64,000 bases of DNA from Vallitalea pronyensis (GCF_018141445.1 NZ_CP058649.1:4607001-4671000); one strand, 5' to 3'. Positions 42,846-52,318 are shown, counted from the stretch's first letter. Numbers and translations: made by a program. The notes: a model not told the origin generated them from the letters alone.

Positions 42846-43988
42846 CTATGAAGGTCGTACTTTTCGTTCTAAAGCTCTTCCAATAACTATTTTTTGTATT
42901 TCCGATGTGCCATCAATGATTTGTAATAATTTTGCAAAGGTCATGTAACGGCCAATAGCAGAATGTTTATGATACCCATTGGCTCCAAACAGCTGCAAAC
43001 ACTGGGTGGTTACTTTCATGGCTAAATCAACGGCAAATAGTTTATTCATTGCCGCTTTTATGGCAACTGTGTCACCACTATCCATCAGTGAAGCTGTATG
43101 ATAGACAAGCCATCTTCCTGCTTCAACTTCAGCAGAAAGTTGTGCTAATGCCCACTTTACACCTTGATTACTTATAATTGGTTTGTTAAAAGCAATCCTT
43201 TTACCTAAGTATGTTACTGTCATATCAATGGCTCTACTAGCTATACCTATAGCAATTGCGGGAACAAAGATGCGAGCAACATCAATGGCCCTTAGCGCTT
43301 CTTTAAAGCCATTTTCAGAAAGTAATCTATCCTTTGGTACAAGACAATCATGAAATGTTAAGTCACAACATGATAGGCCATTGCCACCCATTCTTGGCTT
43401 ATTTTCCCCAATCGTAAAACCTGCAGTATCCTTCTCAACAAGTAACATCAGCATGTCTCTATTTGAAGACTCTTTTTTAACAATAACGTTAAAATAATCT
43501 GCATCAAGGGCATTAGCAATCCATGACTTTTTACCATGAATATGATAACCATCTTCTTTTTGCTCCGCATAGGATTGTATCGATGCAGCATCAGAGCCTG
43601 ATGATTCTTCTGTCAATGCAAAAGCTGTCAACTTCTTACCTGTTACCATATCCGGCACTAATGTATTAACAGCCTCACTGGTAGCATAATACGTTGCTAT
43701 TTCATAGGTTATATTATTGTGTAACTGAAGCATAAAAGCAATGGTACCGCAACCGTGGGCAAGTCCCTCATAGATTAGCGCACTTTCTAAAAAATTCAAT
43801 CCTTGACCACCTAGCTCCTGAGAGATTAAAAGGCCACAGTAGCCATGATGACTTAAAAGCTCAAATACTTTCTTGGGTAACTTGTTGCCATTTTCAAAAT
43901 CAGCAGAAATTGGTGCCAAGTTTTTGAGGGCAAATGCTTTTGCTTCTTCAAATAATCCTTGCTCTTTAGGGGTTAATTGAATAGCCAT
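42846..43988 (-). CDS. Acyl-CoA dehydrogenase with altered catalytic motif
   Basis: About 380 residues and a full acyl-CoA dehydrogenase fold (FALTEESSGSDAAS, YHIHGKKSWIANA, LQLFGANGYHKHSAIGRYM). The segment that carries the catalytic Glu in the other two copies, YEGT-S/N-E, here reads IIDGTSEIQ, so Asp359 replaces Glu. The family uses this position as the base for alpha-proton removal; some members put it elsewhere, so activity may differ or shift to reduction. GTG at 43997 lies in the ribosome site; the ATG at 43988 is chosen. It sits between etfA and the CoA-transferase gene. Confidence 0.9.
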   Translation of the reverse strand: MAIQLTPKEQGLFEEAKAFALKNLAPISADFENGNKLPKKVFELLSHHGYCGLLISQELGGQGLNFLESALIYEGLAHGCGTIAFMLQLHNNITYEIATYYATSEAVNTLVPDMVTGKKLTAFALTEESSGSDAASIQSYAEQKEDGYHIHGKKSWIANALDADYFNVIVKKESSNRDMLMLLVEKDTAGFTIGENKPRMGGNGLSCCDLTFHDCLVPKDRLLSENGFKEALRAIDVARIFVPAIAIGIASRAIDMTVTYLGKRIAFNKPIISNQGVKWALAQLSAEVEAGRWLVYHTASLMDSGDTVAIKAAMNKLFAVDLAMKVTTQCLQLFGANGYHKHSAIGRYMTFAKLLQIIDGTSEIQKIVIGRALERKVRPS

Positions 43989-44028
43989 GATATTCACTCC
44001 TTTTAAATGCCGATACGCCCATCTGCTT

Positions 44029-45060
44029 TTATGCTAACCCTTTTTTAACCTTAATTTCTTGAATCAGTTCAGGTATGACCTTATATAAGTCACCTTCAAT
44101 AGCTAAATGGGCTTGTTTCATAATAGGCGCTTTGGGATTTTTGTTAATCGCAATAATATAATCAGACTCTGACATACCTGTCATATGCTGAATAGCACCT
44201 GAAATCCCACAAGCAATATATAATTTCGGCCGAACTGTTTGTCCCGTTTGGCCTATCTGTCTTGAATGGCTGATCCATCCACTATCCACTGGTACCCGTG
44301 ATGCCCCAACAACACCACCTAATACGTCTGCTAACTCTTCAAGTAATGAAAAGCCTTCTGCATTGCCAACACCTCTACCACCTGAAACGATAATCTCTGT
44401 ATTTGTCAAGGATACTTTTTTGGTCTTATCCATGATGATCTCAATGGTTTTTGCTATAATATCTTCTTCTGTTAACTCCGGTACTATTTTAATAATTTCT
44501 GATGATTCTTCTATTGGTTCTGCTTTTTCCATAACACCTGGTCGCACGGTTGCCATCTGAGGTCTATCATTTGGACATATAATGGTTGCCATTAAGTTAC
44601 CACCAAATGCAGGTCGCGTCTGTAAGAATTTACAATCTTCATTAATGTCTAAACGGGTACAATCGGCTACCAAGCCTGTACCTACGCGGGCTGCAACCCT
44701 AGGTGCAAAGTCTCGCCCAATTGAAGATGCTCCAAAAATAACTATTTCCGGCTTAATATTTTGTATAAAGGTACTGATCACTTTTGTGTAAGCATCTGTT
44801 GTGTAAGTATCTAATAATGGATGGTCATAATAATATATTTTATCTGCACCGTAATAGGATAACTCCTCTACAGCCTCATTAATAGTGTGACCTAGGATCA
44901 CCACATGTAGATGAGACGCTGTTTTCTCGGCAAGTTTTTTGCCCTCGTTGATTAATTCAAATGAAATCGGTAAGTTAACACCTTTTTCCTGATGTGCAAC
45001 AATACATACACCTTGATAATCTGTCATATCTTTAATTTGATTAACTTTGGCATTGGACAT
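44029..45060 (-). CDS. etfA: Electron transfer flavoprotein, alpha subunit (second copy)
   Basis: 343 residues. The FAD-domain motifs are VSGGRGVGNAEGF, GASRVPVDSGWI, RQIGQTGQTVRPKLY and SGAIQHMTGM. It is clearly related to but distinct from the EtfA at 22926-23933. It forms the heterodimer with EtfB encoded 14 bases upstream, serving one or both acyl-CoA dehydrogenases of this operon. GGGAGG precedes the ATG. The residues that decide bifurcation cannot be judged by eye. Confidence 0.94.
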   Translation of the reverse strand: MSNAKVNQIKDMTDYQGVCIVAHQEKGVNLPISFELINEGKKLAEKTASHLHVVILGHTINEAVEELSYYGADKIYYYDHPLLDTYTTDAYTKVISTFIQNIKPEIVIFGASSIGRDFAPRVAARVGTGLVADCTRLDINEDCKFLQTRPAFGGNLMATIICPNDRPQMATVRPGVMEKAEPIEESSEIIKIVPELTEEDIIAKTIEIIMDKTKKVSLTNTEIIVSGGRGVGNAEGFSLLEELADVLGGVVGASRVPVDSGWISHSRQIGQTGQTVRPKLYIACGISGAIQHMTGMSESDYIIAINKNPKAPIMKQAHLAIEGDLYKVIPELIQEIKVKKGLA

Positions 45061-45074
45061 GCTAAGCCACCTCC

Positions 45075-45866
45075 CTATAATATATTTAATTGGTCAATTT
45101 CTTCCACACATTTAGCGGCTACATCTTTTGGATTACCCGTAATCTGCTTTCCGTTGAATTCCTTTACAGGCACAAAGGTTTTGTACACTTTTGTGGGTGA
45201 ATTTTTGACACCAATTTGTGTTCTGTCTACTTCAATATCATCGGCTGTCCATATTTTATAATCTGCATCTGGGCTATAGGCTTTATAAATAAGTCTTAAA
45301 TCCATAAACCTTGGTTCATTCAATTCTTTAATAGCTGTTAATAAAACAGGCATTTTACATGCAATGATAAAACTTCCTTCTTCATAAGCTCTTGTGGCTA
45401 TGACTTTATCATCCTCCACTTTTAACGCTTTCACATAGGTGATTTGTGGAATATCTAAGAACTCTGCTATTTCTGGTCCAACCTGCGCCGTGTCTCCATC
45501 GATGGCTTGTCTGCCACAGAATATGATATCGTATCCATCCATCTTCTTGATGGCTGATGCCAAAACCGTTGCCGTAGCCCAAGTGTCTGAACCGGCAAAA
45601 GCTCTATCTGAAATGAGTATAGCTTCATCTACACCCATGGCTAAGGCTTCTCTTAATGCTGAATCTGCTTGAGATGGTCCCATGGTTATTACTGTCACAT
45701 GCACATCATCTCTACTGTCTTTTATCCTTAATGCTTCTTCTAATGCATTCATATCATCTGGATTAATAATACTTTCTACACCATCTCTAATTAACGTCCC
45801 TGTTTCGTTATTAATACGTACCTCATTGGTATTGGGCACTTGTTTAATACAAACAATGATCTTCAT
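45075..45866 (-). CDS. etfB: Electron transfer flavoprotein, beta subunit (second copy)
   Basis: 263 residues. MKIIVCIKQVPNTNEVRI, ALREALAMGVDEAILISD and GRQAIDGDTAQVGPEIAEFL are diagnostic. It is the partner of the EtfA that follows. The operon context (acyl-CoA dehydrogenase on each side of the etf pair) suggests that one flavoprotein serves two dehydrogenases. Confidence 0.95.
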   Translation of the reverse strand: MKIIVCIKQVPNTNEVRINNETGTLIRDGVESIINPDDMNALEEALRIKDSRDDVHVTVITMGPSQADSALREALAMGVDEAILISDRAFAGSDTWATATVLASAIKKMDGYDIIFCGRQAIDGDTAQVGPEIAEFLDIPQITYVKALKVEDDKVIATRAYEEGSFIIACKMPVLLTAIKELNEPRFMDLRLIYKAYSPDADYKIWTADDIEVDRTQIGVKNSPTKVYKTFVPVKEFNGKQITGNPKDVAAKCVEEIDQLNIL

Positions 45867-45889
45867 ATTGGTTTACACCTCCGTATGTC

Positions 45890-47029
45890 CTAGTTGATGA
45901 CTGCTCTTGCTATGACTAGCTTTTGTATTTCGTTGGTACCTTCATATAGTTCTGTGATTTTTACATCGCGATACATTCTTTCAATGGCATAATCTTTCAT
46001 ATAGCCATAACCACCATGTATTTGTAACGCCCTTTCCACAACATATCTGGCTGTTTCTGATGTAAACAGTTTAACCATGGCTGACTCTTTGCTTATTCTT
46101 TTACCTTCCTGTATCATTTGGGCTGCATAGTACGTCATCCATTTAGCCGCTTCTATTTTTGTTGCCATTTCTGCTAAATACCATTGCAGACCTTGCTGCT
46201 TTGCTACTGGTTTTCCAAATTGTACTCTGTTTTTAGCATACTCAACAGCTAAATCTAAGGCTCCTTCTGCTATACCTAAACTTTGGGCACCAACTGTTAA
46301 TACCCTTGCCTCATCGATACTGGTCAGTGCAATTTTAAATCCTTGGTTGTACTTGCCTAAGATGTTCTCTTTGGGAACTTTAACATTTTCAAATACCAAC
46401 TCACCGGTATGGGAAGCACATATACCCATTTTATTTTCAATTTTACCCACTGAAAAACCTTCTATTTCGGGATCAACAATGAACGCTGTGATACCTCTTG
46501 TTTTCTTTTCAGGTTCTGTATAAGCCAATACGATGTATAAACCTGCCTGACCTGCTCCAGTTATAAAGCGTTTCGTGCCATTGATAATATAGCTATCACC
46601 ATCTTCAATAGCTGTGGTCTGAATATTGGATGCATCTGAACCTGCATTGTCTTCCGTTAAAGCAAACGCCCCAACCACACCATCACATAAGAGTGGTCTG
46701 AGATATTTATCTTTTTGCTCAGGATTACCGAATTTCAATAAACAGTTGACCATCCCTTGGTGAATGGATAATATGGAGGAAGTCGCTGCACATACCTTAG
46801 CAATTTCTTGAACCACAATTAACTGCGCAATCTTATCATTACCTGTTCCACCATACTCTGTAGGAAATCCCATGGCTACAAAACCATACTTGGTTAATAG
46901 ATCAAATGTTTCCCTGGGAAAACGATGTTCCCTATCAATTTCTTCTGCTATAGGTTCACATATTTCTTTTGCAAATCTTCTAGCTGCTAGTGTGACCATT
47001 TCTTGTTCTTTGGTCAGTTTAAAATCCAT
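45890..47029 (-). CDS. Acyl-CoA dehydrogenase
   Basis: About 379 residues. Motifs: FALTEDNAGSDASN, YIINGTKRFITGAG, QIHGGYGYMKDYAIERMYRDVKIT and the catalytic base Glu363 in LYEGTNEIQ. It belongs to the short-chain/butyryl-type branch. ATG TTT ATG leaves two starts; the second (47029) is six bases after AGGAGG and is chosen. It follows livM by about 70 bases and precedes etfB. The operon suggests that its substrate is the CoA ester of the compound imported by the Liv transporter. Confidence 0.93.
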   Translation of the reverse strand: MDFKLTKEQEMVTLAARRFAKEICEPIAEEIDREHRFPRETFDLLTKYGFVAMGFPTEYGGTGNDKIAQLIVVQEIAKVCAATSSILSIHQGMVNCLLKFGNPEQKDKYLRPLLCDGVVGAFALTEDNAGSDASNIQTTAIEDGDSYIINGTKRFITGAGQAGLYIVLAYTEPEKKTRGITAFIVDPEIEGFSVGKIENKMGICASHTGELVFENVKVPKENILGKYNQGFKIALTSIDEARVLTVGAQSLGIAEGALDLAVEYAKNRVQFGKPVAKQQGLQWYLAEMATKIEAAKWMTYYAAQMIQEGKRISKESAMVKLFTSETARYVVERALQIHGGYGYMKDYAIERMYRDVKITELYEGTNEIQKLVIARAVIN

Positions 47030-47107
47030 AAACATCCTCCTGTAGATAAGCCATTAACCCTTGTTCATTAACAGCTTTTAAATGGTTAGTATGTAAAATA
47101 CTGTATT

Positions 47108-48145
47108 TTATAGTTTCTTATGCACATGATTGTGTTGCTTGTTAACTTCCGCCTTTAGCATTTCTTCTTGCAAATGCCGTGCTTTCTTGGTTCTTTTATT
47201 TTTAATGGCACCAACAATACCTTGTGGCATAACCAATACAACAACAACAAGTAGAATACCGTAAATAACCAGATAAGCCCCTTGAAAAGTACTACCAAGC
47301 CAACCTCTTAGAAATATTTCTGTTGGTCCTAATATCAAGCCGCCTATGACTGGACCAAAAATTGTACCTGACCCACCAACAATTGTTAATATTGCAGCTT
47401 TTTGAGATGTAATTAAGTTAAAGGAACCATTAGGGTCAACATATAATGTGTATTGGGAGTACAAGGTACCTGCGATACTTGTAAAAAATGCACTGATACA
47501 TAATGCGGTAATCTTATTGGTTAAAAGGTTAACCCCTAGCGATGAGGCAGCCATATCATCTTCTCGCATGGCGACTAAGTTTGCACCTAATTTTGATTTA
47601 CTGATATAAGTTGTGGTTAATAATACAGCTAGTAGTAACAGCAGAAACAGAATGAGGGAAGGCTTATATTCTTTAAAAATCATATTAACAAAACTTGGTT
47701 CGTAAGGTATACTTATACCCACTGAACCACCAGTCAACCCATCAAGCTTAATGGCAAGCACTTGAAAAATAGTTACCAAAGCGATAGTTGAAAGTGAAAA
47801 AAAGAACGATTTTAACCGTAAGGCTAATAACCCAACAAAAAATGCTAGTATCATGGCAACGATTGTGCCAGCAAACATACCAATCCATGGTGAAATACCT
47901 AATCTCACAAACAGTATGGTGGATGTGTATTGCCCAACCCCCATAAAAACCACATGTCCTAAGGATAATTGCCCAGCATAACCGCACATAATATTCCATG
48001 CACCTGCAATGACACAAAAGTATATGGTGGTGATGAAAATATCTAATAGATACTTATTATCAATAAAAAGTCCTAATGCCAATACAGCTATTAAACCAAA
48101 AACCAACACATAATCTTTTTGTTTACGCTTAATGAATTCTCTCAT
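47108..48145 (-). CDS. livM: Branched-chain amino acid-type ABC permease LivM
   Basis: 345 residues with about ten hydrophobic helices and a Lys/His-rich C-terminal tail. The family motif GLLALRLKSFFFSLSTIA near residues 105-122 and MREDDMAASSLGVNLLTNKITA near 193-214 are diagnostic. Its start overlaps livH by four bases. It forms the translocation channel with LivH. Liv-type systems carry branched amino acids but also aromatic or short carboxylic acids, so the name gives the family and not the substrate. Confidence 0.93.
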   Translation of the reverse strand: MREFIKRKQKDYVLVFGLIAVLALGLFIDNKYLLDIFITTIYFCVIAGAWNIMCGYAGQLSLGHVVFMGVGQYTSTILFVRLGISPWIGMFAGTIVAMILAFFVGLLALRLKSFFFSLSTIALVTIFQVLAIKLDGLTGGSVGISIPYEPSFVNMIFKEYKPSLILFLLLLLAVLLTTTYISKSKLGANLVAMREDDMAASSLGVNLLTNKITALCISAFFTSIAGTLYSQYTLYVDPNGSFNLITSQKAAILTIVGGSGTIFGPVIGGLILGPTEIFLRGWLGSTFQGAYLVIYGILLVVVVLVMPQGIVGAIKNKRTKKARHLQEEMLKAEVNKQHNHVHKKL

Positions 48146-49014
48146 AGTCTCTTCACCTTCCTTATTGAAAATTTGTGAAATAGACCCTGAGGTGAAACAA
48201 CCAATACGATAATGAATATGACAAAATACACCAATTGTCTAAGGTCTGCACCCAAGTAAAATCCTGTTAACGTTTCGCTTATACCTATTATCAATGCAGC
48301 AATTAATGCCCCTTGAAGGTGTCCTAATCCACCCAAGATAACGGTTATCCAAGCCAATAGATTATAGCCAGAACCAACTGTTGGATATGTGGGATACATG
48401 GTCATCAATAATGCTCCTGAAAAAGCGGCCATCACTGTTCCAAGGCAAAATACCATGAGATCAATTTTGGGTACATTGATGCCCATGAGTTTACTGGCAT
48501 TCCTATCTTCTCCAACAGCTCTCATGGCTCTTCCAAGCCTTGTGTTCTTAATAAAAATTAAAAAGCCAACGGTAGTAAGAATGGCTAACCCAAATGTAAT
48601 CAGTTGAGCCCCAGAAACAAAAACTGTACCTACTTTGATGCTATTCGAAAACTCCGAAGGAATAGCTTTAAAATCGGATTTAAAAATTAAGAGAATCACA
48701 TTTTGTAAGATCATAGATAGCCCAAGTGTTAACAAGATTTGATTAACGGGACTTTTACCAATGGCACGTTTAGCGATGGTAAATATGACTACACCAAAGA
48801 CAGCTCCACCGACCAAGACTAAAGGCCAAGAAATATAAGGGTTTAATTTAAATGATGCATAGAACAAGTAGGTTAAATACATACCGATCATCACAAAATC
48901 ACCATGGGCAAAGTTAATAAACTTTGACACACCTAACATTAACGATAAACCAATACTTAATAATGCATATATCCCACCTAACAATATGCCTGATACAATC
49001 AATTGTATTAGCAT
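48142..49014 (-). CDS. livH: Branched-chain amino acid-type ABC permease LivH
   Basis: 290 residues. Motifs GGIYALLSIGLSLMLGVSKFINFAHGD (N-terminal), RAVGEDRNASKLMGIN (ATPase contact) and GLGHLQGALIAALIIGISE are typical of LivH. It couples with LivM. The gene follows the binding-protein gene, with a perfect hairpin between them. Confidence 0.94.
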   Translation of the reverse strand: MLIQLIVSGILLGGIYALLSIGLSLMLGVSKFINFAHGDFVMIGMYLTYLFYASFKLNPYISWPLVLVGGAVFGVVIFTIAKRAIGKSPVNQILLTLGLSMILQNVILLIFKSDFKAIPSEFSNSIKVGTVFVSGAQLITFGLAILTTVGFLIFIKNTRLGRAMRAVGEDRNASKLMGINVPKIDLMVFCLGTVMAAFSGALLMTMYPTYPTVGSGYNLLAWITVILGGLGHLQGALIAALIIGISETLTGFYLGADLRQLVYFVIFIIVLVVSPQGLFHKFSIRKVKRL

Positions 49015-49066
49015 GATATTTCCTCCTATTGTATTGCTAAATTATGTCAAGATACCCTATTAATAC

Positions 49067-49090
49067 CTCACCAGCCATATGGCTGGTGAG
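49067..49090 (-). other. Perfect palindrome between livJ and livH
   Basis: CTCACCAGCC (49067-49076) and GGCTGGTGAG (49081-49090) pair around ATAT, a 24-base perfect palindrome. There is no T tract on either strand. Like the hairpin at 20074-20112, it lies just after a binding-protein gene and before a permease gene. Confidence 0.75.
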
Positions 49091-49107
49091 TGTTTCATCA
49101 ATAAGCA

Positions 49108-50391
49108 CTATCGCTCTGACCACTTTGGACGAGGAATCATAATCGCTTCTTTTGATGCCATAGCTTCTGGATAAATTGTTTCTAATTGACCATTCTGCCA
49201 CTGCATAGCAACCAATGATGCTCGCATGTTTTGTCCAAATGAATCAAACTTAATACCTGCACCTGTAGGTAATGAACCTTCTGGAAGGTCAATTGCATGT
49301 GCAGCATCAATCATAGCTTGGTAATCATCAACCCCACCAGCAACTTCAATTACGTTATAGGCAAGTACCCAAGCTGATTGGAAAGTTAAATAGCCTATTA
49401 CTGGAGGTTCATAACCTCTTTCTTGTTCAAATCTTTTTTCAAATTCTTTTACCGCTTCCGCAAGTTCAGGAGAAAGACTGTCATACACAGGTTTTTTAGA
49501 TGGATCAATATCAATTATGCCTTCTGCATTTTCACCTAACGCATCATAATAAGCAGGTAAACCATAGCCTGATCCAATACCAATGTATAGTTTAGGATTA
49601 AAGTCCAATATTTTTGATTGCTTTGTAATGTCAATACCATCATTGATATAAGATGTAGCAATAACAACGTCTGGTTCAGCTGCTTTCATTTGTAATACGA
49701 TGGGTGATGTATCCGTTGATTTGCTGTCGTATAATTCATTAAGGACGATTTGCATACCTGTTTCTTCCGCGTATTTTTCCACACCTCTTGCAACTGACTG
49801 ACCAAAATCACCATTTTCACATATGATAGCCACTTTCATATCTTTAACATCCATACCAATGTCATCTGCAAATGTTCCTGCTATTTTAGCTGCTTGTGCA
49901 CCAAAACCACTACCATTAACATGAGTTCTAAAGACACCTTTGTAGCCTTTAGATGTTAATTTATCTGTAACAGATATGGACTCCCAATAAAGGACATCAT
50001 TTCGATTGGTGACATTCCCCGCAACTTCAGCCATTGCACTACCGTATATGCCCGTAATCACTTTTACTCCTTCATTCTGAATCAGCCTGTTCACTTCATT
50101 TTGTGCCGCAGTTTGGTCTGGAACATCTGCTGCAACGATTTCAATTTGTCTACCATTGATACCTCCACGTTCATTTATCAAGTCAAAAGCTATTTTTGAT
50201 CCGAGGTAACTATCTTCACCGGAAACGGCTAAATTACCACTTCTAGGTTGAATAACACCAATTTTAATAGGGGTATCAGTATTTTCTTTATCTGTACTAC
50301 CACTTGTTGTCTCTTTACCAGCGTTTCCACAGCCACTTAAAATCATAGATAACACTAAGATAATACTGATCCTTTTTGATAATTTTTTCAT
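49108..50391 (-). CDS. Liv-type substrate-binding lipoprotein
   Basis: 427 residues. The signal peptide ends in lipobox LSGC (Cys22). It is a periplasmic-binding-protein type I fold of the LivJ/LivK group, with IGVIQPRSGNLAVSGEDSYLGSKIAFDLINERGGING near residues 44-82 and VNRLIQNEGVKVITGIYGS. It collects the substrate outside the membrane for LivHMGF. The substrate is not readable; members bind leucine-type amino acids, amides, urea or aromatic acids. It lies third in livG-F-J-H-M. Confidence 0.92.
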   Translation of the reverse strand: MKKLSKRISIILVLSMILSGCGNAGKETTSGSTDKENTDTPIKIGVIQPRSGNLAVSGEDSYLGSKIAFDLINERGGINGRQIEIVAADVPDQTAAQNEVNRLIQNEGVKVITGIYGSAMAEVAGNVTNRNDVLYWESISVTDKLTSKGYKGVFRTHVNGSGFGAQAAKIAGTFADDIGMDVKDMKVAIICENGDFGQSVARGVEKYAEETGMQIVLNELYDSKSTDTSPIVLQMKAAEPDVVIATSYINDGIDITKQSKILDFNPKLYIGIGSGYGLPAYYDALGENAEGIIDIDPSKKPVYDSLSPELAEAVKEFEKRFEQERGYEPPVIGYLTFQSAWVLAYNVIEVAGGVDDYQAMIDAAHAIDLPEGSLPTGAGIKFDSFGQNMRASLVAMQWQNGQLETIYPEAMASKEAIMIPRPKWSER

Positions 50392-50478
50392 CCTTCTTCC
50401 TCCTCGATTTTAATTTAATTTAGTTTTGACTATTAATAAATCCCCTTTATTAGGCGATTCTCAATACACCATAAGTCC

Positions 50479-51183
50479 CTAAACACCTAAATATGCTTTT
50501 CTAAGGTCATCATTATGTAATAATGCTTGACCCGTACCCTCCATAACGATTTCGCCACTTTCAATTACATAACCTTTTTTAGCCAGTGACAGTGCCTTAT
50601 TCACATTTTGCTCCACTAAAAATATGGTGACTCCTTTTGCATTAATTTCTCTTATGATTTCAAACATCTGCTGTACGATAATAGGTGCTAAACCTAATGA
50701 CGGTTCATCTAAAATAAGCAGTTCTGGGTTGGCCATGATAGCCCGTCCAATGGCACACATCTGCTGTTCCCCTCCTGATAAAGACCCTGCAAGCTGATAC
50801 CTTCTTTCATATAATCTGGGAAACATGTGATAAGCCTTCTCAAGATTCTCATCCATATTGTGTTGTGCCCTATGTGCATAAGCACCTAATAATAAATTTT
50901 CAAGAACTGTCATTCCCGGGAATAATCGCCTGCCTTCTGGACATTGGATCAAGCCCATCTCAATCCTTTTCTCAGGTGTTATGTCTGTGATATCTTGACC
51001 TAAGAACTCAACTTTGCCTCTCCATGATTTGTTAATGCCTGAAATGATGTTAAGCAAAGTTGTCTTTCCTGCTGCATTTGAACCAACCATACTCACAATG
51101 TCGCCTTTTTCAATATGTAACGTGATACCAAATAATACTTGACTTTCACCATAACCTGCTTCTAGGCTGCTAATTTTCAACAT
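50479..51183 (-). CDS. livF: Liv-type ABC ATPase LivF
   Basis: About 234 residues. Walker A is GSNAAGKTTLLN, the signature is LSGGEQQMCAIGRAI, and Walker B is LLILDEPSLGLAP. The SLGLAP segment is typical of LivF. An ATG at 51192 has no ribosome-site spacing, so the ATG at 51183 (AGGAG nine bases upstream) is chosen. It overlaps the livG stop by 14 bases. Confidence 0.94.
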   Translation of the reverse strand: MLKISSLEAGYGESQVLFGITLHIEKGDIVSMVGSNAAGKTTLLNIISGINKSWRGKVEFLGQDITDITPEKRIEMGLIQCPEGRRLFPGMTVLENLLLGAYAHRAQHNMDENLEKAYHMFPRLYERRYQLAGSLSGGEQQMCAIGRAIMANPELLILDEPSLGLAPIIVQQMFEIIREINAKGVTIFLVEQNVNKALSLAKKGYVIESGEIVMEGTGQALLHNDDLRKAYLGV

Positions 51184-51901
51184 GATAGTCATCTCCTAAA
51201 TATGCCCTAATTACCTCCGTATCATTAACCACTGCTTCAGGCTCACCATGAGCTATCATAGCACCGTTGTTCAGCACGACCACATCTTCTGATAGCTTCA
51301 TGATGCATTTCATCTTGTGTTCAATGAGTAACACAGTGATTCCTGTCTGATTAATCTTAATAATCGTTTCAACAATTTCTTCTGTTTCTTGGGGATTAAG
51401 TCCTCCCATAACTTCATCCAACAAAACAATCTCCGGTTCAGTAGAAATGATACGTGCTATTTCAAGTTTCTTTTTAATGGCTAGAGGCAGATGCTGTGGT
51501 TGGATGTCTTTGTATTTTAATAATCCAAGCATCTTCATGGATTGAATGGCCTTTTTTTCTGCATCTACACGATTACTATACTTCTGAAACGCGCCCACCA
51601 CCACATTTTCTAATGCTGTAATGTTATTAAAGGGTTTAACAATCTGAAACGTCCTAACCAATCCAAGTTTTGCAATAGCATGGCTCTTCATCTTCGTGAT
51701 GTCAATACCATTGAATTCTATCCACCCAGCAGTTAGTGGATAAACACCTGAAACAAGGTTAAATAATGTGGTCTTGCCTGATCCATTTGGACCAATTAAT
51801 CCAACAATTGAACCTTGCTTAATATGAAAGCCTACATCATCAACTGCCGTAAGTCCCCCAAATTTCTTTGTCACACCTCTTAAATTGAGCAAATATTTCA
51901 C
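51170..51901 (-). CDS. livG: Liv-type ABC ATPase LivG
   Basis: 243 residues. Walker A is GPNGSGKTTLFN. The signature position is degenerate (LPLAIKKKLEIARI in place of LSYGQQRRLEIARA), which is unusual for LivG. Walker B is IVLLDEVMGGLNPQE, also altered from DEPAAGLN. It is the first gene of the livGFJHM-acd-etfBA-acd-CoA-transferase unit, behind a leader of about 290 bases. Confidence 0.92.
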   Translation of the reverse strand: MKYLLNLRGVTKKFGGLTAVDDVGFHIKQGSIVGLIGPNGSGKTTLFNLVSGVYPLTAGWIEFNGIDITKMKSHAIAKLGLVRTFQIVKPFNNITALENVVVGAFQKYSNRVDAEKKAIQSMKMLGLLKYKDIQPQHLPLAIKKKLEIARIISTEPEIVLLDEVMGGLNPQETEEIVETIIKINQTGITVLLIEHKMKCIMKLSEDVVVLNNGAMIAHGEPEAVVNDTEVIRAYLGDDYHVEN

Positions 51902-52200
51902 ACTCCTTACTTTTCTTAAGATTTCAAGGATTCATTCTCAAAAATCTTTTTAGCCATTGATTCATGCCAAGTCGTTGAAAAAAAGCGTAAAAAAATACAC
52001 TGGTTAAGAAACCAATTACATGAAAAAACCTATAAAACTGTCATACCAAAAAAACACAACTTAGTTGGTTTGAAAAATTGAATACTGTAATCTTTCGTAT
52101 AAATTAATAATAACTTTTGAACCCCCCTTTATTTCAATTGGCAATATTATACAAATTATATGCATTATATTATCATTTATTGTCGATTTATTATAATTAA

Positions 52201-52255
52201 AGTATACATCAATCCATATTATATTGTCAACACTTTTTTAGTTTTGCATCAAACT
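52201..52255 (-). promoter_or_regulatory. livG promoter with operator 1 upstream
   Basis: Minus-strand -35 TTGACA (52225-52230), 18-bp spacer, -10 TATACT (52201-52206). The operator-like box AGTTTTGCATCAAACT (52240-52255) lies about ten bases upstream of the -35. The predicted start is near 52194. Confidence 0.7.
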
Positions 52256-52272
52256 TTTTTTTTTGCTACACC

Positions 52273-52318
52273 TTGACATGGTGATGTATACTCTATATAA
52301 TTAGTTTTGTATCAAACT
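52273..52318 (+). promoter_or_regulatory. acuI promoter with operator 2 over the start site
   Basis: Plus-strand TTGACA (52273-52278), 17 bp, TATAAT (52296-52301), a perfect consensus promoter. AGTTTTGTATCAAACT (52303-52318) covers the start site. It matches operator 1 at 15 of 16 positions, 63 bp away (six helical turns). Arms AGTTT/AAACT form a dyad, consistent with a MarR-type repressor. Confidence 0.85.
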
